Source: JAPSGB01 sp963775185 (GTDB lineage Bacteria; Myxococcota_A; Polyangia; Polyangiales; Polyangiaceae). From it: a stretch of 64,000 nt of DNA. This document shows positions 18,743-30,490 of this stretch, in pieces. The stretch is taken from the NCBI GenBank assembly GCA_963775185.1, contig CAVZIE010000031.1, positions 1,116,001 through 1,180,000 on the forward strand, given 5' to 3'. Under the pieces are notes generated by a model, which saw only the letters and a program-made list of their open reading frames with translations, was not told the DNA's origin and did not search any database. The first letter of the stretch is position 1, and the number at the start of each line of letters is the position of its first letter. Made by a program: the position numbers and the translations under genes.

Positions 18743-19254
18743 GGTCACCCACTGGTGCACGGTCTCGACCGGAACGGGGCCGCCGAAGTAGCCGAAGAAG
18801 CGCGCGACCCAGACCGACAGGAGCAGCACGATCGTGACCATCGCCCACGGTCCCATCACGCGGTCGAGCGCGCGCCGGACGCGGCCCTGGGGCAGCGCGG
18901 GCGGCCCGCGCACGTAGCTGATGATCCCGAGCACGACCACGGTCACGTAGATCGGCGTGACGAGCAGCACCAGGGGATGCAGGTGCATCCCTTGCCACAG
19001 GTGCCCGTGCAGGACGGCCAGCGTGGCGCGCGTGAGGCCGCAGCCCGGGCACGGGATGCCGAGCGTGCCCGCCATGGGACAGATCGGGAAGTCGCCCGAG
19101 AACGCGACGACGAACGGCACCGCGATCAACGCGACGATGCCCGCGCGCTTCAGCCGTCCTGTCGCGGGCGAACTGGGCGCTTGAACCAGCGCACTCCGGG
19201 ACTCCGCCTGTTGCACGACGCCCGACCGTAGCACGCGTCATCGGACCCGACCGC

Positions 19255-19272
19255 TTCCGCGCCGGACCGACC
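19255..19272 (+). repeat. Dispersed 18-base element, copy 3 (last base differs)
   Basis: TTCCGCGCCGGACCGACC, 17 of 18 positions of the consensus. It lies between the DUF2752 and zinc-ribbon genes, immediately next to the terminator-like hairpin at 19287-19310. Confidence 0.72.
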
Positions 19273-19279
19273 CCAACAA

Positions 19280-19310
19280 CAAGAAAGGCACCCCGGCGGA
19301 CCGGGATGCC
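19280..19310 (-). terminator. Probable intrinsic terminator after the zinc-ribbon gene
   Basis: On the minus strand, GGCATCCCGG and CCGGGGTGCC form a 10-base stem with one mismatch and a TCCG loop (19287-19310). The stem is followed by TTTCTTGTTGTT. It starts 27 bases after the stop of the minus-strand gene ending at 19337. Confidence 0.75.
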
Positions 19311-19336
19311 TTCCTCGCGCACGGACGGAGTGCGAA

Positions 19337-20596
19337 TCACATCGGCGGGCGACCGCCGGCTGCCTGCCAGACCTCGTTCAGATCGGTCGGCAGGAAGTAG
19401 AGGCCCAGGAGCAAGTAGAGGATCGGGTGCGGAACGCTCGCGTTCGGCACGCCCGCCATCTGCTTGGCCTCGAGCACCTTCGCCGGAAGACCCCAGATCG
19501 TGATGAGGTTCAAGATGGGGATGAACAGGAAGATCTGGTTGACCGGATCGCGCTGACGGAATGCGTTCAGCTCGCCGATCATCGACCACAGGGAGATGAT
19601 CGCGTAGATGAAGCAGACCCAGCTGACGAGCAGCGTCACGATCGGGTTGCGGATGTTGCCGACCGGACCGTGAGCGCCCGCAGGCACCATCGGAGCGCCG
19701 CCGGGGGGCATCATGCCGCCCGGTGCGCCGCCGAACGCGCCGGGCGCGTCGAGCGGTGCGCCGCCAGGCGCGCCGGGGGGAGCTCCGTACTGTCCGCCGG
19801 GAGGAGGACCGAAGCCGCCGGGCGGAGGACCGCCGGGACCACCAGGAGGAGGACCGAAGCCGCCGCCGGGAGGACCGCCGGGACCGCCGGGGGGAGGACC
19901 GAAGCCGCCGCCGGGAGGACCGCCGGGTGGGGGACCGCCCGGGCCACCAGGAGGAGGACCGAAGCCGCCGGGTGGAGGACCGCCGGGGGGACCCCCGAAG
20001 CCACCAGGCGGAGGCCCGCCCGGGGGAGGACCGAAGCCGCCCGGGGGAGGCCCACCGGGTGGAGGACCGCCGGGACCGCCGGGGGGAGGACCGAAACCAC
20101 CGGGCGGAGGACCACCGGGCGGAGGACCACCGGGCGGAGGACCACCCGGAGGACCACCGGGGCCGCCGGGAGGAGGGCCGAAGCCGCCGGGCGGAGGACC
20201 GCCGGGAGGCGCGCCAGCCATGCCGGCGAGCGGGCTAGGCTCGGCTGCGACCGTGCCGCCGAGTGGATTCACGCCGCCACCGCCATAGCCGGCCGGAGCG
20301 CCCGCGGGCATGCCGGCGCCAGGCGGCGGGGCAGCTGCGGGCGGAGGAGGCGCCGGTGGAGCGACGGCGCCCGGCGATGGCGGCGCGACGCCCAGCATCG
20401 TCCCCTTCATCGCGGGCTTCGATGCAACAGGGGGTGCCGCGGGCTTGTCTTCCGGCCGCGGGATGGCAGGCGGCGCGTTCATCATGAGCATGGTGCCCTT
20501 GAACTTCGGAGCCGCTGCGCCCTTCAGATTGAAGCCACACTTGGTGCAGGTCGTTGAAGTATCCGGATTCTGCGTCCCACAGTTCGGGCAAAACAC
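19337..20596 (-). CDS. Zinc-ribbon protein with Pro-Gly repeat and membrane tail
   Basis: 419 residues from a GTG at 20596 with a strong GGGAGGTGA upstream. The N-terminus is a zinc ribbon with two CxxC pairs (CPNCG and CTKCG; residues 3-21). A TMLMMNAPP / KGTMLGVAPPSPG type linker follows, then about 140 residues of PPGGPPPGGFG-type repeats (about 125-270). The C-terminus (about 305-405) has two hydrophobic segments (IVTLLVSWVCFIYAIISLWSMI; IFLFIPILNLITIWGLPAKVL). It would sit in the inner membrane with a cytosolic metal-binding head. No enzymatic role is visible. It is divergent from the complex I operon. Confidence 0.82.
   Translation of the reverse strand: MFCPNCGTQNPDTSTTCTKCGFNLKGAAAPKFKGTMLMMNAPPAIPRPEDKPAAPPVASKPAMKGTMLGVAPPSPGAVAPPAPPPPAAAPPPGAGMPAGAPAGYGGGGVNPLGGTVAAEPSPLAGMAGAPPGGPPPGGFGPPPGGPGGPPGGPPPGGPPPGGPPPGGFGPPPGGPGGPPPGGPPPGGFGPPPGGPPPGGFGGPPGGPPPGGFGPPPGGPGGPPPGGPPGGGFGPPPGGPGGPPGGGFGPPPGGPGGPPPGGFGPPPGGQYGAPPGAPGGAPLDAPGAFGGAPGGMMPPGGAPMVPAGAHGPVGNIRNPIVTLLVSWVCFIYAIISLWSMIGELNAFRQRDPVNQIFLFIPILNLITIWGLPAKVLEAKQMAGVPNASVPHPILYLLLGLYFLPTDLNEVWQAAGGRPPM
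19790..20215. repeat. GC-rich tandem repeat encoding Pro-Gly-Gly units
   Basis: Degenerate repetition of blocks such as CCGCCGGGAGGACC throughout this stretch, in frame with the zinc-ribbon gene. It encodes PPGG, PPPGGFG and PPGGPGG units. Both strands stay open in several frames, so the repeat also creates large spurious reading frames. Confidence 0.9.
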
Positions 20597-20960
20597 GCGT
20601 CACCTCCCGTCCCGCCGGAGTCTCGGCGAGGGCCGCCAGCCTACACGCGCGGCGCCCCGATTCTCAAGAGCATCCGTGCGCTTCGTGACATCCGTTGTGC
20701 CGGGGCGTCGCCCGGCCCTCGTCCGGCGACGTCCCGGCACGGCGGCCGGGAATCGGGGTGTCGCGCCCAGGCGGAAATACGCGGCGGACGGGCTTTGGCG
20801 CTTCCGTTGCGAATCGGGAGTGCGCTATTGACACGCCGGTTTGCAGCTAACTACGGTTCGCACGCCCGGCACCCGGGCGAGGCCGATCCCGTCCAGCCGG
20901 CGACATACCCCAAGGGCGTCGCAGACCGGGCGCGCCGACAAGCACCCCACGGAACAGTTC
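20597..20960. promoter_or_regulatory. Divergent intergenic region (zinc-ribbon gene / nuo operon)
   Basis: 364 bases without a gene. The left edge holds the Shine-Dalgarno of the minus-strand gene. The right part holds a sigma-70-like promoter for nuoE (TTGACA at 20828-20833). The region between is GC-rich with no repeat or RNA structure I can support. Confidence 0.55.
20828..20857 (+). promoter_or_regulatory. Sigma-70-type promoter candidate for the nuo operon
   Basis: A perfect -35 box TTGACA at 20828-20833 is followed after 18 bases by TACGGT (20852-20857), a weak -10. It stands out in a very GC-rich background, 104 bases before the nuoE start. No other good promoter is seen in this spacer. 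Confidence 0.5.
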
Positions 20961-21446
20961 ATGGCATTCGCCCTCAGCGAGGAGCGCGAGCGGGAGATCC
21001 AGGCGATTCTCTCGCGCTATCCGAACAAGATGGCCGCCTGCATCCCGGTCCTGCATTTGTGCCAGGAGGCGAACGACAATTGGGTCAGCGAAGAGGTGAT
21101 CGAGTTCGTCGCTCGTCGGCTCGACCTCGGCACGGCGCACGTGAAGGGGGTCGTCACCTTCTACACGTTGTTCAACCAGGAGCCGCCCGGCAAGCACCAG
21201 GTCTGGGTGTGCCGGACGCTGTCGTGCGCGCTCCGCGGCGCCGACTCCGTCCTGCACCAGTGCGAGAAGAAGCTCGGCGTGAAGGCAGGCGGAACGACCA
21301 AGGACGGTCGGGTGACGTTGCGCACGGCCGAGTGCCTCGCGTCCTGCGGCACCGCACCGATGATGCAGGTCGACAAGTCGTATTACGAGAACCTCACGCC
21401 GGAAGAGGTCGACCGCATCCTCGACCGGCTCCTCTACGAGGGCTGA
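20961..21446 (+). CDS. nuoE: NADH-quinone oxidoreductase subunit E
   Basis: 161 residues from the ATG at 20961; the frame is open to 20841 but upstream residues do not look like NuoE. It is the thioredoxin-fold 2Fe-2S (N1a) subunit. The four ligands are visible as CRTLSC (cysteines 5 apart) and CLASCGTAP. N-terminal helices EEREREIQAILSRYPNKMAACIPVLHLCQE and HVKGVVTFYTLFN are family-typical. It passes electrons within the NADH module with NuoF, whose gene follows 13 bases later. It is the first gene of the operon. Confidence 0.96.
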   Translation: MAFALSEEREREIQAILSRYPNKMAACIPVLHLCQEANDNWVSEEVIEFVARRLDLGTAHVKGVVTFYTLFNQEPPGKHQVWVCRTLSCALRGADSVLHQCEKKLGVKAGGTTKDGRVTLRTAECLASCGTAPMMQVDKSYYENLTPEEVDRILDRLLYEG

Positions 21447-21459
21447 GCCAGAGGGTCCG

Positions 21460-22809
21460 ATGCTCAAGCAGACTGACTTCCTCAGCAAGAACTACGGCAA
21501 GCCGGAGAGCTGGAAGCTCGCGCTCTATGAGCAGGGCGGCGGCTACTCGTCGGCGCGCAAGGCGCTCGGCATGACGCGCGAGGCGGTCGTGGACGAGGTG
21601 AAGAAGGCGCACATCCGCGGTCGCGGTGGCGCCGGCTTCGACTGCGGCACGAAGTGGAGCTTCATGCCCAAGGAGGTCAAGAAGCCGCATTACCTCGTTG
21701 TCAACGCGGACGAGGGCGAGCCCGGTACGTTCAAGGACCGGACGATCATGGAGCAGAACCCTCACGCCTTGATCGAGGGTTGCATCATCGGCTGTTATGG
21801 CATCGGCGCCCATGCCGCCTACATCTACGTCCGCGACGAGCTGCACCTGTCGAAGGAGCGACTGTGGGCGGCCATCGCCGAGGCGAAGGCCAAGGGTTAC
21901 CTCGGCAAGACGCCCTTCGGGAAGCCGCACGAGGTCGAGGTCTATGTGCACACCGGCGCCGGCGCGTACATCTGCGGCGAAGAAACGGCGCTCCTGCAGT
22001 CGCTCGAGGGCAAGCGCGGCGAGCCGCGGCTCAAGCCGCCGTTTCCGGCGCAGTACGGCGCGTTCGGCATGCCGAGCACGGTCAACAACGTCGAGACCAT
22101 CGCCGTCACGCCGACGGTCTTCGCGGTCGGCGGCGACGCGTTCAGCCAGCTGTCGGATCTGCACGCGTTCAACGACGGAGGCGCGCGCCTGTTCGGCGTG
22201 AGCGGCCACGTCAAGAAGCCCGGCATCTACGAGTGCGCGGTGGGGCTCACGCTCCGCGAGCTGATCTACGATCTCGGCGGCGGCATCCTCGGCGACCGCG
22301 AGCTGATCGGCGTGATTCCCGGCGGCTCGTCCTGCCCCGTGCACCTCCCCGACGAGATCGTGAACGTGCCGAACGACGAGCGCTTCGCGCCGTACAACGG
22401 CAAGAGTCTGCTGGACCTGCCGCTCGGCGTGGACACGTTCCGGACCGCCGGCAGCATGCTCGGCACATGTTGCGCCATCGTGCTGTCCGATGCCGCCGAC
22501 CCGGTGCTGGCGCTGCACAACGTGATGCGCTTCTACCGCCACGAGTCGTGCGGTCAGTGCACGCCGTGCCGCGAAGGCTGCGGCTGGGTCGAACGCATAC
22601 TCGACAAGATCGTCGCGGGTGAGGGTTCGATCGAAGAGCTGGACCGGATCAGCGCCATCGCGTCGGACATCACCGGCAACACGATCTGCGCCTTCGGCGA
22701 CGGCGCGGCGCAGCCGGCACTCGCGTTCGTGCGCCGGTATCGAAAGCACTTCGAGGACTACATCCTGAACGGCGGGGCCAACCAGACCCGCACCTTGGTC
22801 GTGTCATGA
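21460..22809 (+). CDS. nuoF: NADH-quinone oxidoreductase subunit F
   Basis: 449 residues; the NADH- and FMN-binding 51-kDa-type subunit of complex I. Visible are the NADH/FMN Gly-rich motif GRGGAGFDCGTKWS, the loop NADEGEPGTFKDR and the C-terminal 4Fe-4S (N3) ligands ESCGQCTPCREG plus a later Cys in GNTICAFGDGA. It is the entry point for electrons. The stop overlaps the ATG of nuoJ. In most bacteria nuoG, H and I come between F and J; here they are absent. Confidence 0.97.
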   Translation: MLKQTDFLSKNYGKPESWKLALYEQGGGYSSARKALGMTREAVVDEVKKAHIRGRGGAGFDCGTKWSFMPKEVKKPHYLVVNADEGEPGTFKDRTIMEQNPHALIEGCIIGCYGIGAHAAYIYVRDELHLSKERLWAAIAEAKAKGYLGKTPFGKPHEVEVYVHTGAGAYICGEETALLQSLEGKRGEPRLKPPFPAQYGAFGMPSTVNNVETIAVTPTVFAVGGDAFSQLSDLHAFNDGGARLFGVSGHVKKPGIYECAVGLTLRELIYDLGGGILGDRELIGVIPGGSSCPVHLPDEIVNVPNDERFAPYNGKSLLDLPLGVDTFRTAGSMLGTCCAIVLSDAADPVLALHNVMRFYRHESCGQCTPCREGCGWVERILDKIVAGEGSIEELDRISAIASDITGNTICAFGDGAAQPALAFVRRYRKHFEDYILNGGANQTRTLVVS

Positions 22810-23420
22810 GCACGGGAAGCATCTTCTTCGCGGTCTGCAGCATCGTGGCGCTCGCCGGCGCGCTCATGACGGTGCTATCCAGGAATCCGATCCGCGGCGC
22901 GGTCGGGCTGCTGGCGACGATCCTGGGTATTGCCGGGCTGTTCCTGAAGCTCGACGCGCAGTTCCTCGCGGCGGTCCAGCTCATCGTCTACGCCGGCGCC
23001 GTGGTGGTGCTGTTCGTGTTCGTGATCATGCTGCTCGGGCCGGACGCCGACGCCTCGGGTCCCGGAAAGTCGCAGGCTTCGCGCTTCTTCGGCGGCGGTC
23101 TGCTCGCGTTCCTCGCCGGCGTCGCCGTCATGCTTCTCGGCAGGACCGCCGCCACGCCGGTCCCGTTCCAGCCCGCGCGCGTCGAGCACGGCACGTTGGA
23201 GGCGGTGGGCGGCCTGCTGTTTACGAAGGGGCTTGTGCCCTTCGACCTGGCCACGGCGTTGCTCGTCGTGGCGGTGGTCGGCGCGATGGCGGTGGCTCGT
23301 GCCCGTCACGTTCCCAAGACGCCGAAGCAAGCGGGTGGCAGCCCGACGCGGCGCATGTTCCACGGGCCGGTGCATCCGCGTGACGCGGGGCATCCGCTTC
23401 CCAAGGAGGAGTCGCGATGA
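22806..23420 (+). CDS. nuoJ: NADH-quinone oxidoreductase subunit J
   Basis: 204 residues with five membrane helices, the complex I membrane subunit J. The N-terminal half shows the family pattern with NPIRGAVGLLATILGIAGLFLKLDAQFLAAVQLIVYAGAVVVLFVFVIMLLG, here referred to by its ends, which contains the pi-bulge helix linked to quinone-coupled proton pumping. The C-terminal 35 residues (KQAGGSPTRRMFHGPVH) are a hydrophilic tail. ATGA overlaps join it to nuoF upstream and nuoK downstream. Confidence 0.93.
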   Translation: MSTGSIFFAVCSIVALAGALMTVLSRNPIRGAVGLLATILGIAGLFLKLDAQFLAAVQLIVYAGAVVVLFVFVIMLLGPDADASGPGKSQASRFFGGGLLAFLAGVAVMLLGRTAATPVPFQPARVEHGTLEAVGGLLFTKGLVPFDLATALLVVAVVGAMAVARARHVPKTPKQAGGSPTRRMFHGPVHPRDAGHPLPKEESR

Positions 23421-23734
23421 GCCTTCTCGGCCAGGTCGTCGAGCACTACGTGCTGCTCGCGAGCGCGATCTTCGTCATCGGCGCGATCGGCTTTCTCGTG
23501 CGGCGGAACATCCTCGTCCAGCTCATGAGCATCGAGCTCATGCTCAACTCGGTGAACCTGCTGCTGGTCGCCCAGAACCGCGTCCACGGTGAGGACATGA
23601 CCGGACAGATGTTCGCCTTCTTCATCATCGCGGTCGCCGCCGCCGAAGCGGCCGTCGGTCTCGCGATCGTGCTCTCGTTCTACCGGCTCCGCTCCTCCGT
23701 CAACAGTGACGAGGCGGATTCGCTCCGGCACTAG
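23417..23734 (+). CDS. nuoK: NADH-quinone oxidoreductase subunit K
   Basis: 105 residues, three membrane helices, the usual length. It contains the two intramembrane glutamates needed for proton transfer, in MSIELMLNSVNLLL and in AAAEAAVGLAIVLSFYR. A strong AAGGAGGA ribosome site precedes the ATG, which overlaps the stop of nuoJ. Eleven bases separate it from nuoL. Confidence 0.96.
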   Translation: MSLLGQVVEHYVLLASAIFVIGAIGFLVRRNILVQLMSIELMLNSVNLLLVAQNRVHGEDMTGQMFAFFIIAVAAAEAAVGLAIVLSFYRLRSSVNSDEADSLRH

Positions 23735-23744
23735 GCTTTTCGCG

Positions 23745-26392
<2,648 letters not shown>

Positions 26393-26396
<4 letters not shown>

Positions 26397-29300
26397 GCCC
26401 GCACGGCAAGCTGTTGTTCGAGCTGTGGCCGTACCTGGCCGCGTTCATCGTCGGCGCCCTGGTGCCGCGCCGTCAGGGGTGGCCGGAGCGGGTCGCGCTC
26501 GGAGTCATCGGCGTGCTCGCGGTGACGCTGGTGTCGGGGCTATGGCCCGGCGCCGAGGTCGTCCCGGAAAATCCCCACGAGTGGCCGCAGCTGCTCAACC
26601 TGATCGTGTTCCTGCCGATCGCCGGCGCCGTCGCGATCCTGTTCCTGCCGCGTCAGGCGCCGGACCTGCTCAGGCGCTTCACGATGGTCGTGCTGCTGCT
26701 CGATCTGCTGGCGTCGCTGTGGCTGCTGTCCGTCCCCATGACGATGGGCTGGCACTTCCAGTACATCCACGAGTGGCTGCCGAGCTTCGGTATCCGCTAT
26801 CACGTGGCGGTCGACGGCATCAGCATGTGGCTGATCCTGCTGACCACGCTGACCACGCCGATCGCCGCCTACGTGTCGTTCGGGTCGATCCGGCGACGCA
26901 CCAAGGATCTGGCGTTCTCGCTGCTCCTGCTCCACGGCGCGATGCTCGGCGCGTTCGTGTCGCTCGACCTGTTCCTGTTCTACCTGTTCTGGGAGCTGAT
27001 GCTGGTGCCGATGCTGATCTTGATCGGCGTGTGGGGCGGCGTCGACAAGATCAAGGCGGCGTACAAGTTCTTCATCTACACGATGGCCGGCAGCATGCTG
27101 ATGCTCGCCGCGATCCTGTATCTGGTCTTCCAGCACCAGAAGCTCGCCGGCTACATGAGCTTCGACTACCTCGCGCTCGGTCGCGTGATGCTGCCGCAGA
27201 CCGCGGCGAAGCTGTGCTTCGCCGCGTTCGCGCTCGCGTTCGTGATCAAGGTCCCGATGTTCCCGCTGCACACGTGGCTCCCGGACGCGCACGTCCAGGC
27301 GCCGACCGGCGGCTCGATCATCCTGGCGGCGGTGCTGCTGAAGCTCGGCACCTACGGCTACATGCGCTTCTGCATGGGGCTGTTCGCCGGCGCGGCGTGG
27401 TGGGCCGGGGCGAACCTGGCCGGGCTCGCCGTCGGCGGCGGCATCTTGTACGCCGCGCTCGTCGCGTGGAAGCAGGACGACATCAAGCGCCTCGTCGCGT
27501 ACTCGTCGGTCGCGCACCTGGGCTTCTGCATGCTCGGCTTGTTCGCCGCGACGCGGGCGGGCGTCGAAGGCGCGATCCTGCAGATGGTCAACCACGGCAT
27601 CTCCACGGGCGCGCTCTTCCTCCTGGTCGGCGTGCTCTACGACCGCCGCCACACGCGCGAGGTGCGCGAGTTCGGCGGGATCGCGAAGGTGATGCCGGTC
27701 TACGCCGCCCTCTTCGTGGTCGTGACGCTGGCGAGCATCGGCGTCCCGGGGACCAACGGCTTCGTCGGTGAGTTCATGGTGCTGACCGGCACGTTCGTGT
27801 CCGCAGCGCTCGGCGTGATGGGCCCGCTGCAAGCGGTGTTCGCTTCGCTCGGCGTGATCCTGGCGGCGGTGTACATGCTCAGCGTCGTGCAGAGGACGTT
27901 CTTCGGTCCGCTCACGAACCCGAAGAACAAGAAGCTCGCCGACATCAACGTGCGCGAGACGGTCGCCGTCGCGCCGCTGATCGTGCTGGTGTTCGTGATC
28001 GGCTTCTTCCCGTCGTTGTTCCTCGATCGCATGTCGGCGAGCGTGGACGCGCTCCTCGATCACTACCGCAACGGTCGCATGCAGTACCTGGACATGGCGG
28101 ACGCCAAGGAGGCCCGGCTCGCGCCGCGTCGCGGCGGCCCGCTCGAGCGCGGCTATCCGAAGTCGCCGTCGGAGCAGAAGGAGGCGGCAGCCCAGACCGC
28201 GGCGGCTCCACCACCCACGCCCGGCGACTGCCGCGGAGGCCAACGCACAATGACGCCGCTGTTCGGGCTCTCGCCCTATCTGGTCGTCGGGTTGGGCGCG
28301 CTCCTGCTCATGCTCGCCGAGGCGTTCGGCCGCGGCACGCCCGTCGCCGGCGTCGTCACCGACCCGACCGACGCCGGCTCCGGACGCTCCGCGGAGCTCG
28401 CGCTCGGTGCCGCGATCGTGCTGTTCGCCGGCGCCGTGCTCAGCATCGCCGTATGGCTCGTCGGTCCGGAGAAGCTGGAGGGGCTCGACGGCGTCGCGCC
28501 GTACCTCTTGATCGACCGCTTCTCGATCTTCTTCTGCTTCGTGCTTTGTCTGGGCGGCGCGCTGGCCGCGCTGCTCGCCGGCGGCTACATGCCGGAGCAC
28601 AACATCGATCGCGGGGAGTTCTTCCCGCTGTTGCTGCTGTCCACGCTGGGCGCCATGGCGCTCGCGTCCGCCGGCGACCTTCTAAGCCTGTTCATCGGGC
28701 TCGAGACGATGTCGCTCGGCGTCTACTGCATGATCGGCTTGCGTCGCGGCAGCTCGCGCGCCGCCGAGGCGTCGGTGAAGTACTTCCTCCTGGGCAGCTT
28801 CGCGGCGGCGCTCACGCTGTTCGGCGCGGCGCTGCTCTACGGCGCGACCGGTCACACGGATCTCGCCGGGATCGGCAAGGCGGTCGCCACCATCGGCGCG
28901 CCGGGCAGCCACGTCGGGGCGCCGACGGTGGTGGTGGCGCTCGTGCTCGTGCTGTCGGGCCTGGGGTTCAAGGTGAGCGCCGTGCCGTTCCACATGTGGA
29001 CGCCGGACGCCTACGAGGGCGCGCCCACGCCGACCACCACGTACATGGCCGTCGCGGTCAAGAGCGCCGCGTTCGCCGTGTTGCTCCGGGTGCTGCTCGT
29101 CGCGTTCGGCGACCCGCGCTTGACCAGCTGGAGTAGCGGCTGGCCGCCGGTCATCGCCACGCTCGCGGTCCTGAGCATGACCGTCGCGAACCTCGTCGCG
29201 GGGCGTCAGGAATCGGTCAAGCGCATGCTCGCGTATTCGTCGATCGCCCACGCCGGCTACGCGCTGGTCGGCGTCACGGTGACGATGAAGAGCACCGAAG

Positions 29301-29785
29301 GACAGAGCGCGGTGCTCTTCTACCTGCTCGCCTACACCGTCTCGACGGTCGGCGCGTTCGGCGCGCTGATCCTGTGCGGGCGGCGCGGCGCCGAAGCGGT
29401 CAGCTACGAGGATCTGGCGGGCATCGGTCGACGCCACCCGGCGGCCGCCCTGGCATTTTCCCTGTTCCTGCTCTCGCTCGCCGGCATTCCGCCGCTCGCC
29501 GGTTTCTTCGGCAAGCTGTACATCTTCCGCGCGGCCATCGACTCGGGCTTCTACTGGCTGGCGATCATCGGGCTGTTGAACAGCGTGCTGGGCGCCTACT
29601 ACTACCTGCGCGTGATGGTCTTCATGTACTTCCGCGAACCCGCGCCCGGTGCGCCGCTCGCGGTCCCCATGAAGAGCGGCTACGTCGCTTCGGCGCTGCT
29701 GATCGCGGCGGTGCTGGTGCTGGCACTCGGGCTCGTGCCGGGCATGTCGCTGGACATGGTCGTCGCGGCCGTCGCCCGGACCTGA
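26393..29785 (+). CDS. nuoM: NuoM-NuoN apparent fusion (1130 residues)
   Basis: As sequenced, one frame runs from the nuoM ATG through nuoN. Residues 1 to about 600 are NuoM, an antiporter-like proton channel subunit: FYLFWELMLVPMLILIGVWGG, with the essential Glu, and HTWLPDAHVQAPTGGSIILA and QDDIKRLVAYSSVAHLGF. The join (about 600-619) reads PPPTPGDCRGGQRT and looks unlike either protein. A TGA in the +1 frame at 28251-28253 would overlap the nuoN ATG at 28250 just as at the other operon junctions, so a single inserted base near 28205-28225 may have created the fusion. Removing one C there gives a tail ATAAEANAQ and a stop. A genuine fusion is the alternative. Confidence 0.9.
28250..29785 (+). 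CDS. nuoN: NADH-quinone oxidoreductase subunit N (start internal to the fused frame)
   Basis: 511 residues from the ATG at 28250, preceded by GGAGG at 28235-28239 at proper spacing. It has the NuoN antiporter-like fold: FPLLLLSTLGAMALASAGDLLSLFIGLETMSLGVYCMIG, summarised here by its ends and the key Glu in FIGLETMS, then VPFHMWTPDAYEGAPTPTTTY and QESVKRMLAYSSIAHAGYALVG. It is the last complex I subunit of the operon. Whether it is made separately from this ATG or only as part of the NuoM-NuoN frame cannot be decided from sequence, but the ribosome site and the typical N-terminus MTPLFGLSPYLVVG argue for separate translation. Confidence 0.75.
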   Translation: MTPLFGLSPYLVVGLGALLLMLAEAFGRGTPVAGVVTDPTDAGSGRSAELALGAAIVLFAGAVLSIAVWLVGPEKLEGLDGVAPYLLIDRFSIFFCFVLCLGGALAALLAGGYMPEHNIDRGEFFPLLLLSTLGAMALASAGDLLSLFIGLETMSLGVYCMIGLRRGSSRAAEASVKYFLLGSFAAALTLFGAALLYGATGHTDLAGIGKAVATIGAPGSHVGAPTVVVALVLVLSGLGFKVSAVPFHMWTPDAYEGAPTPTTTYMAVAVKSAAFAVLLRVLLVAFGDPRLTSWSSGWPPVIATLAVLSMTVANLVAGRQESVKRMLAYSSIAHAGYALVGVTVTMKSTEGQSAVLFYLLAYTVSTVGAFGALILCGRRGAEAVSYEDLAGIGRRHPAAALAFSLFLLSLAGIPPLAGFFGKLYIFRAAIDSGFYWLAIIGLLNSVLGAYYYLRVMVFMYFREPAPGAPLAVPMKSGYVASALLIAAVLVLALGLVPGMSLDMVVAAVART

Positions 29786-29818
29786 CCGGCGCGCCGCCGG
29801 TTCCGCGCCGGACCGGCA
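29786..29818 (+). repeat. Dispersed 18-base element, copy 4, within a hairpin after the nuo operon
   Basis: Exact TTCCGCGCCGGACCGGCA at 29801-29818. Together with the preceding bases it can pair: CCGGCGCG (29786-29793) with CGCGCCGG (29804-29811), or GCCGGT with ACCGGC. The hairpin begins directly at the nuoN stop, so it may protect or terminate the transcript, although no T run follows. Confidence 0.7.
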
Positions 29819-29841
29819 AGAAGACCGGGGAGAGAAGAGCC

Positions 29842-30438
29842 TCAGCGTACGATCGTGAACGCCACGGTTTGTTTGCCGCCGCCGATCACGAACGGGTCGT
29901 AGACCAGCCGCAGCCCGTTCGCGGTCTCGGGGATTTCGAAGGTGATGTAGCCGCGGGCGTGATCGCCCTTGGCGAGCCGGCTGTCCTTCAGCTCGGGCTT
30001 GCAGCCGCCGAAGGTCGCGGTGTGTCCACGACCCGAGCTGTCGACGAGGTGCGCGAAGAAGGGGCTGGTCCGCACCTCCTTGTCCGTCGTCGCCTCCACC
30101 GTCACCTCCACGCCGATCCAGACGTTGCCGGCGCGCGGCTTGTAGTAGCTGCGCGGCTTGCACTCTTTCACGTCGACGACCGAGATGCGGTAGTCGGGCA
30201 GCGCCGCCTTGTCGCCGACGTGATGCAGCTCGATGTCCGTCTTCGGGGGCTCTTCCGGCTGCGCCGAGTCCGTCGCGGTCGGAACCGGCGGCGCCGTCGC
30301 GCTCGCCGACGCGCTCGCGCTCGCCGACGGCGGCGCCTTGCGACCGCCACGATGGCGGCACGCGCCGGCGGCGAGACACATCGCTACCGGCGCGAGGAGG
30401 CGATACGAACGGCGATTTCGGGGAGCTGCGTGCGACAC
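29842..30438 (-). CDS. DUF4352-type lipoprotein (paralogue 3)
   Basis: 198 residues from a GTG at 30438. The signal peptide ends in LAAGAC, a lipobox, followed by basic RHRGGRK and a Ser/Ala spacer (SASASASASATAPP). The globular part (about 70-198) is DUF4352-like: DIELHHVGDKAALPDYRISVVDVKECK, WIGVEVTVEATTDKEV, then a beta-sandwich ending FEIPETANGLRLVYDP. DUF4352 is an immunoglobulin-like fold on surface lipoproteins, with unknown ligand. It is the last of three tandem minus-strand paralogues. It converges with nuoN. Confidence 0.8.
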   Translation of the reverse strand: MSHAAPRNRRSYRLLAPVAMCLAAGACRHRGGRKAPPSASASASASATAPPVPTATDSAQPEEPPKTDIELHHVGDKAALPDYRISVVDVKECKPRSYYKPRAGNVWIGVEVTVEATTDKEVRTSPFFAHLVDSSGRGHTATFGGCKPELKDSRLAKGDHARGYITFEIPETANGLRLVYDPFVIGGGKQTVAFTIVR

Positions 30439-30490
30439 GACGACGAGCGCAGTCTAGCTCGCGCGATCGAGAGCAGGCGAATCGCCGGCC

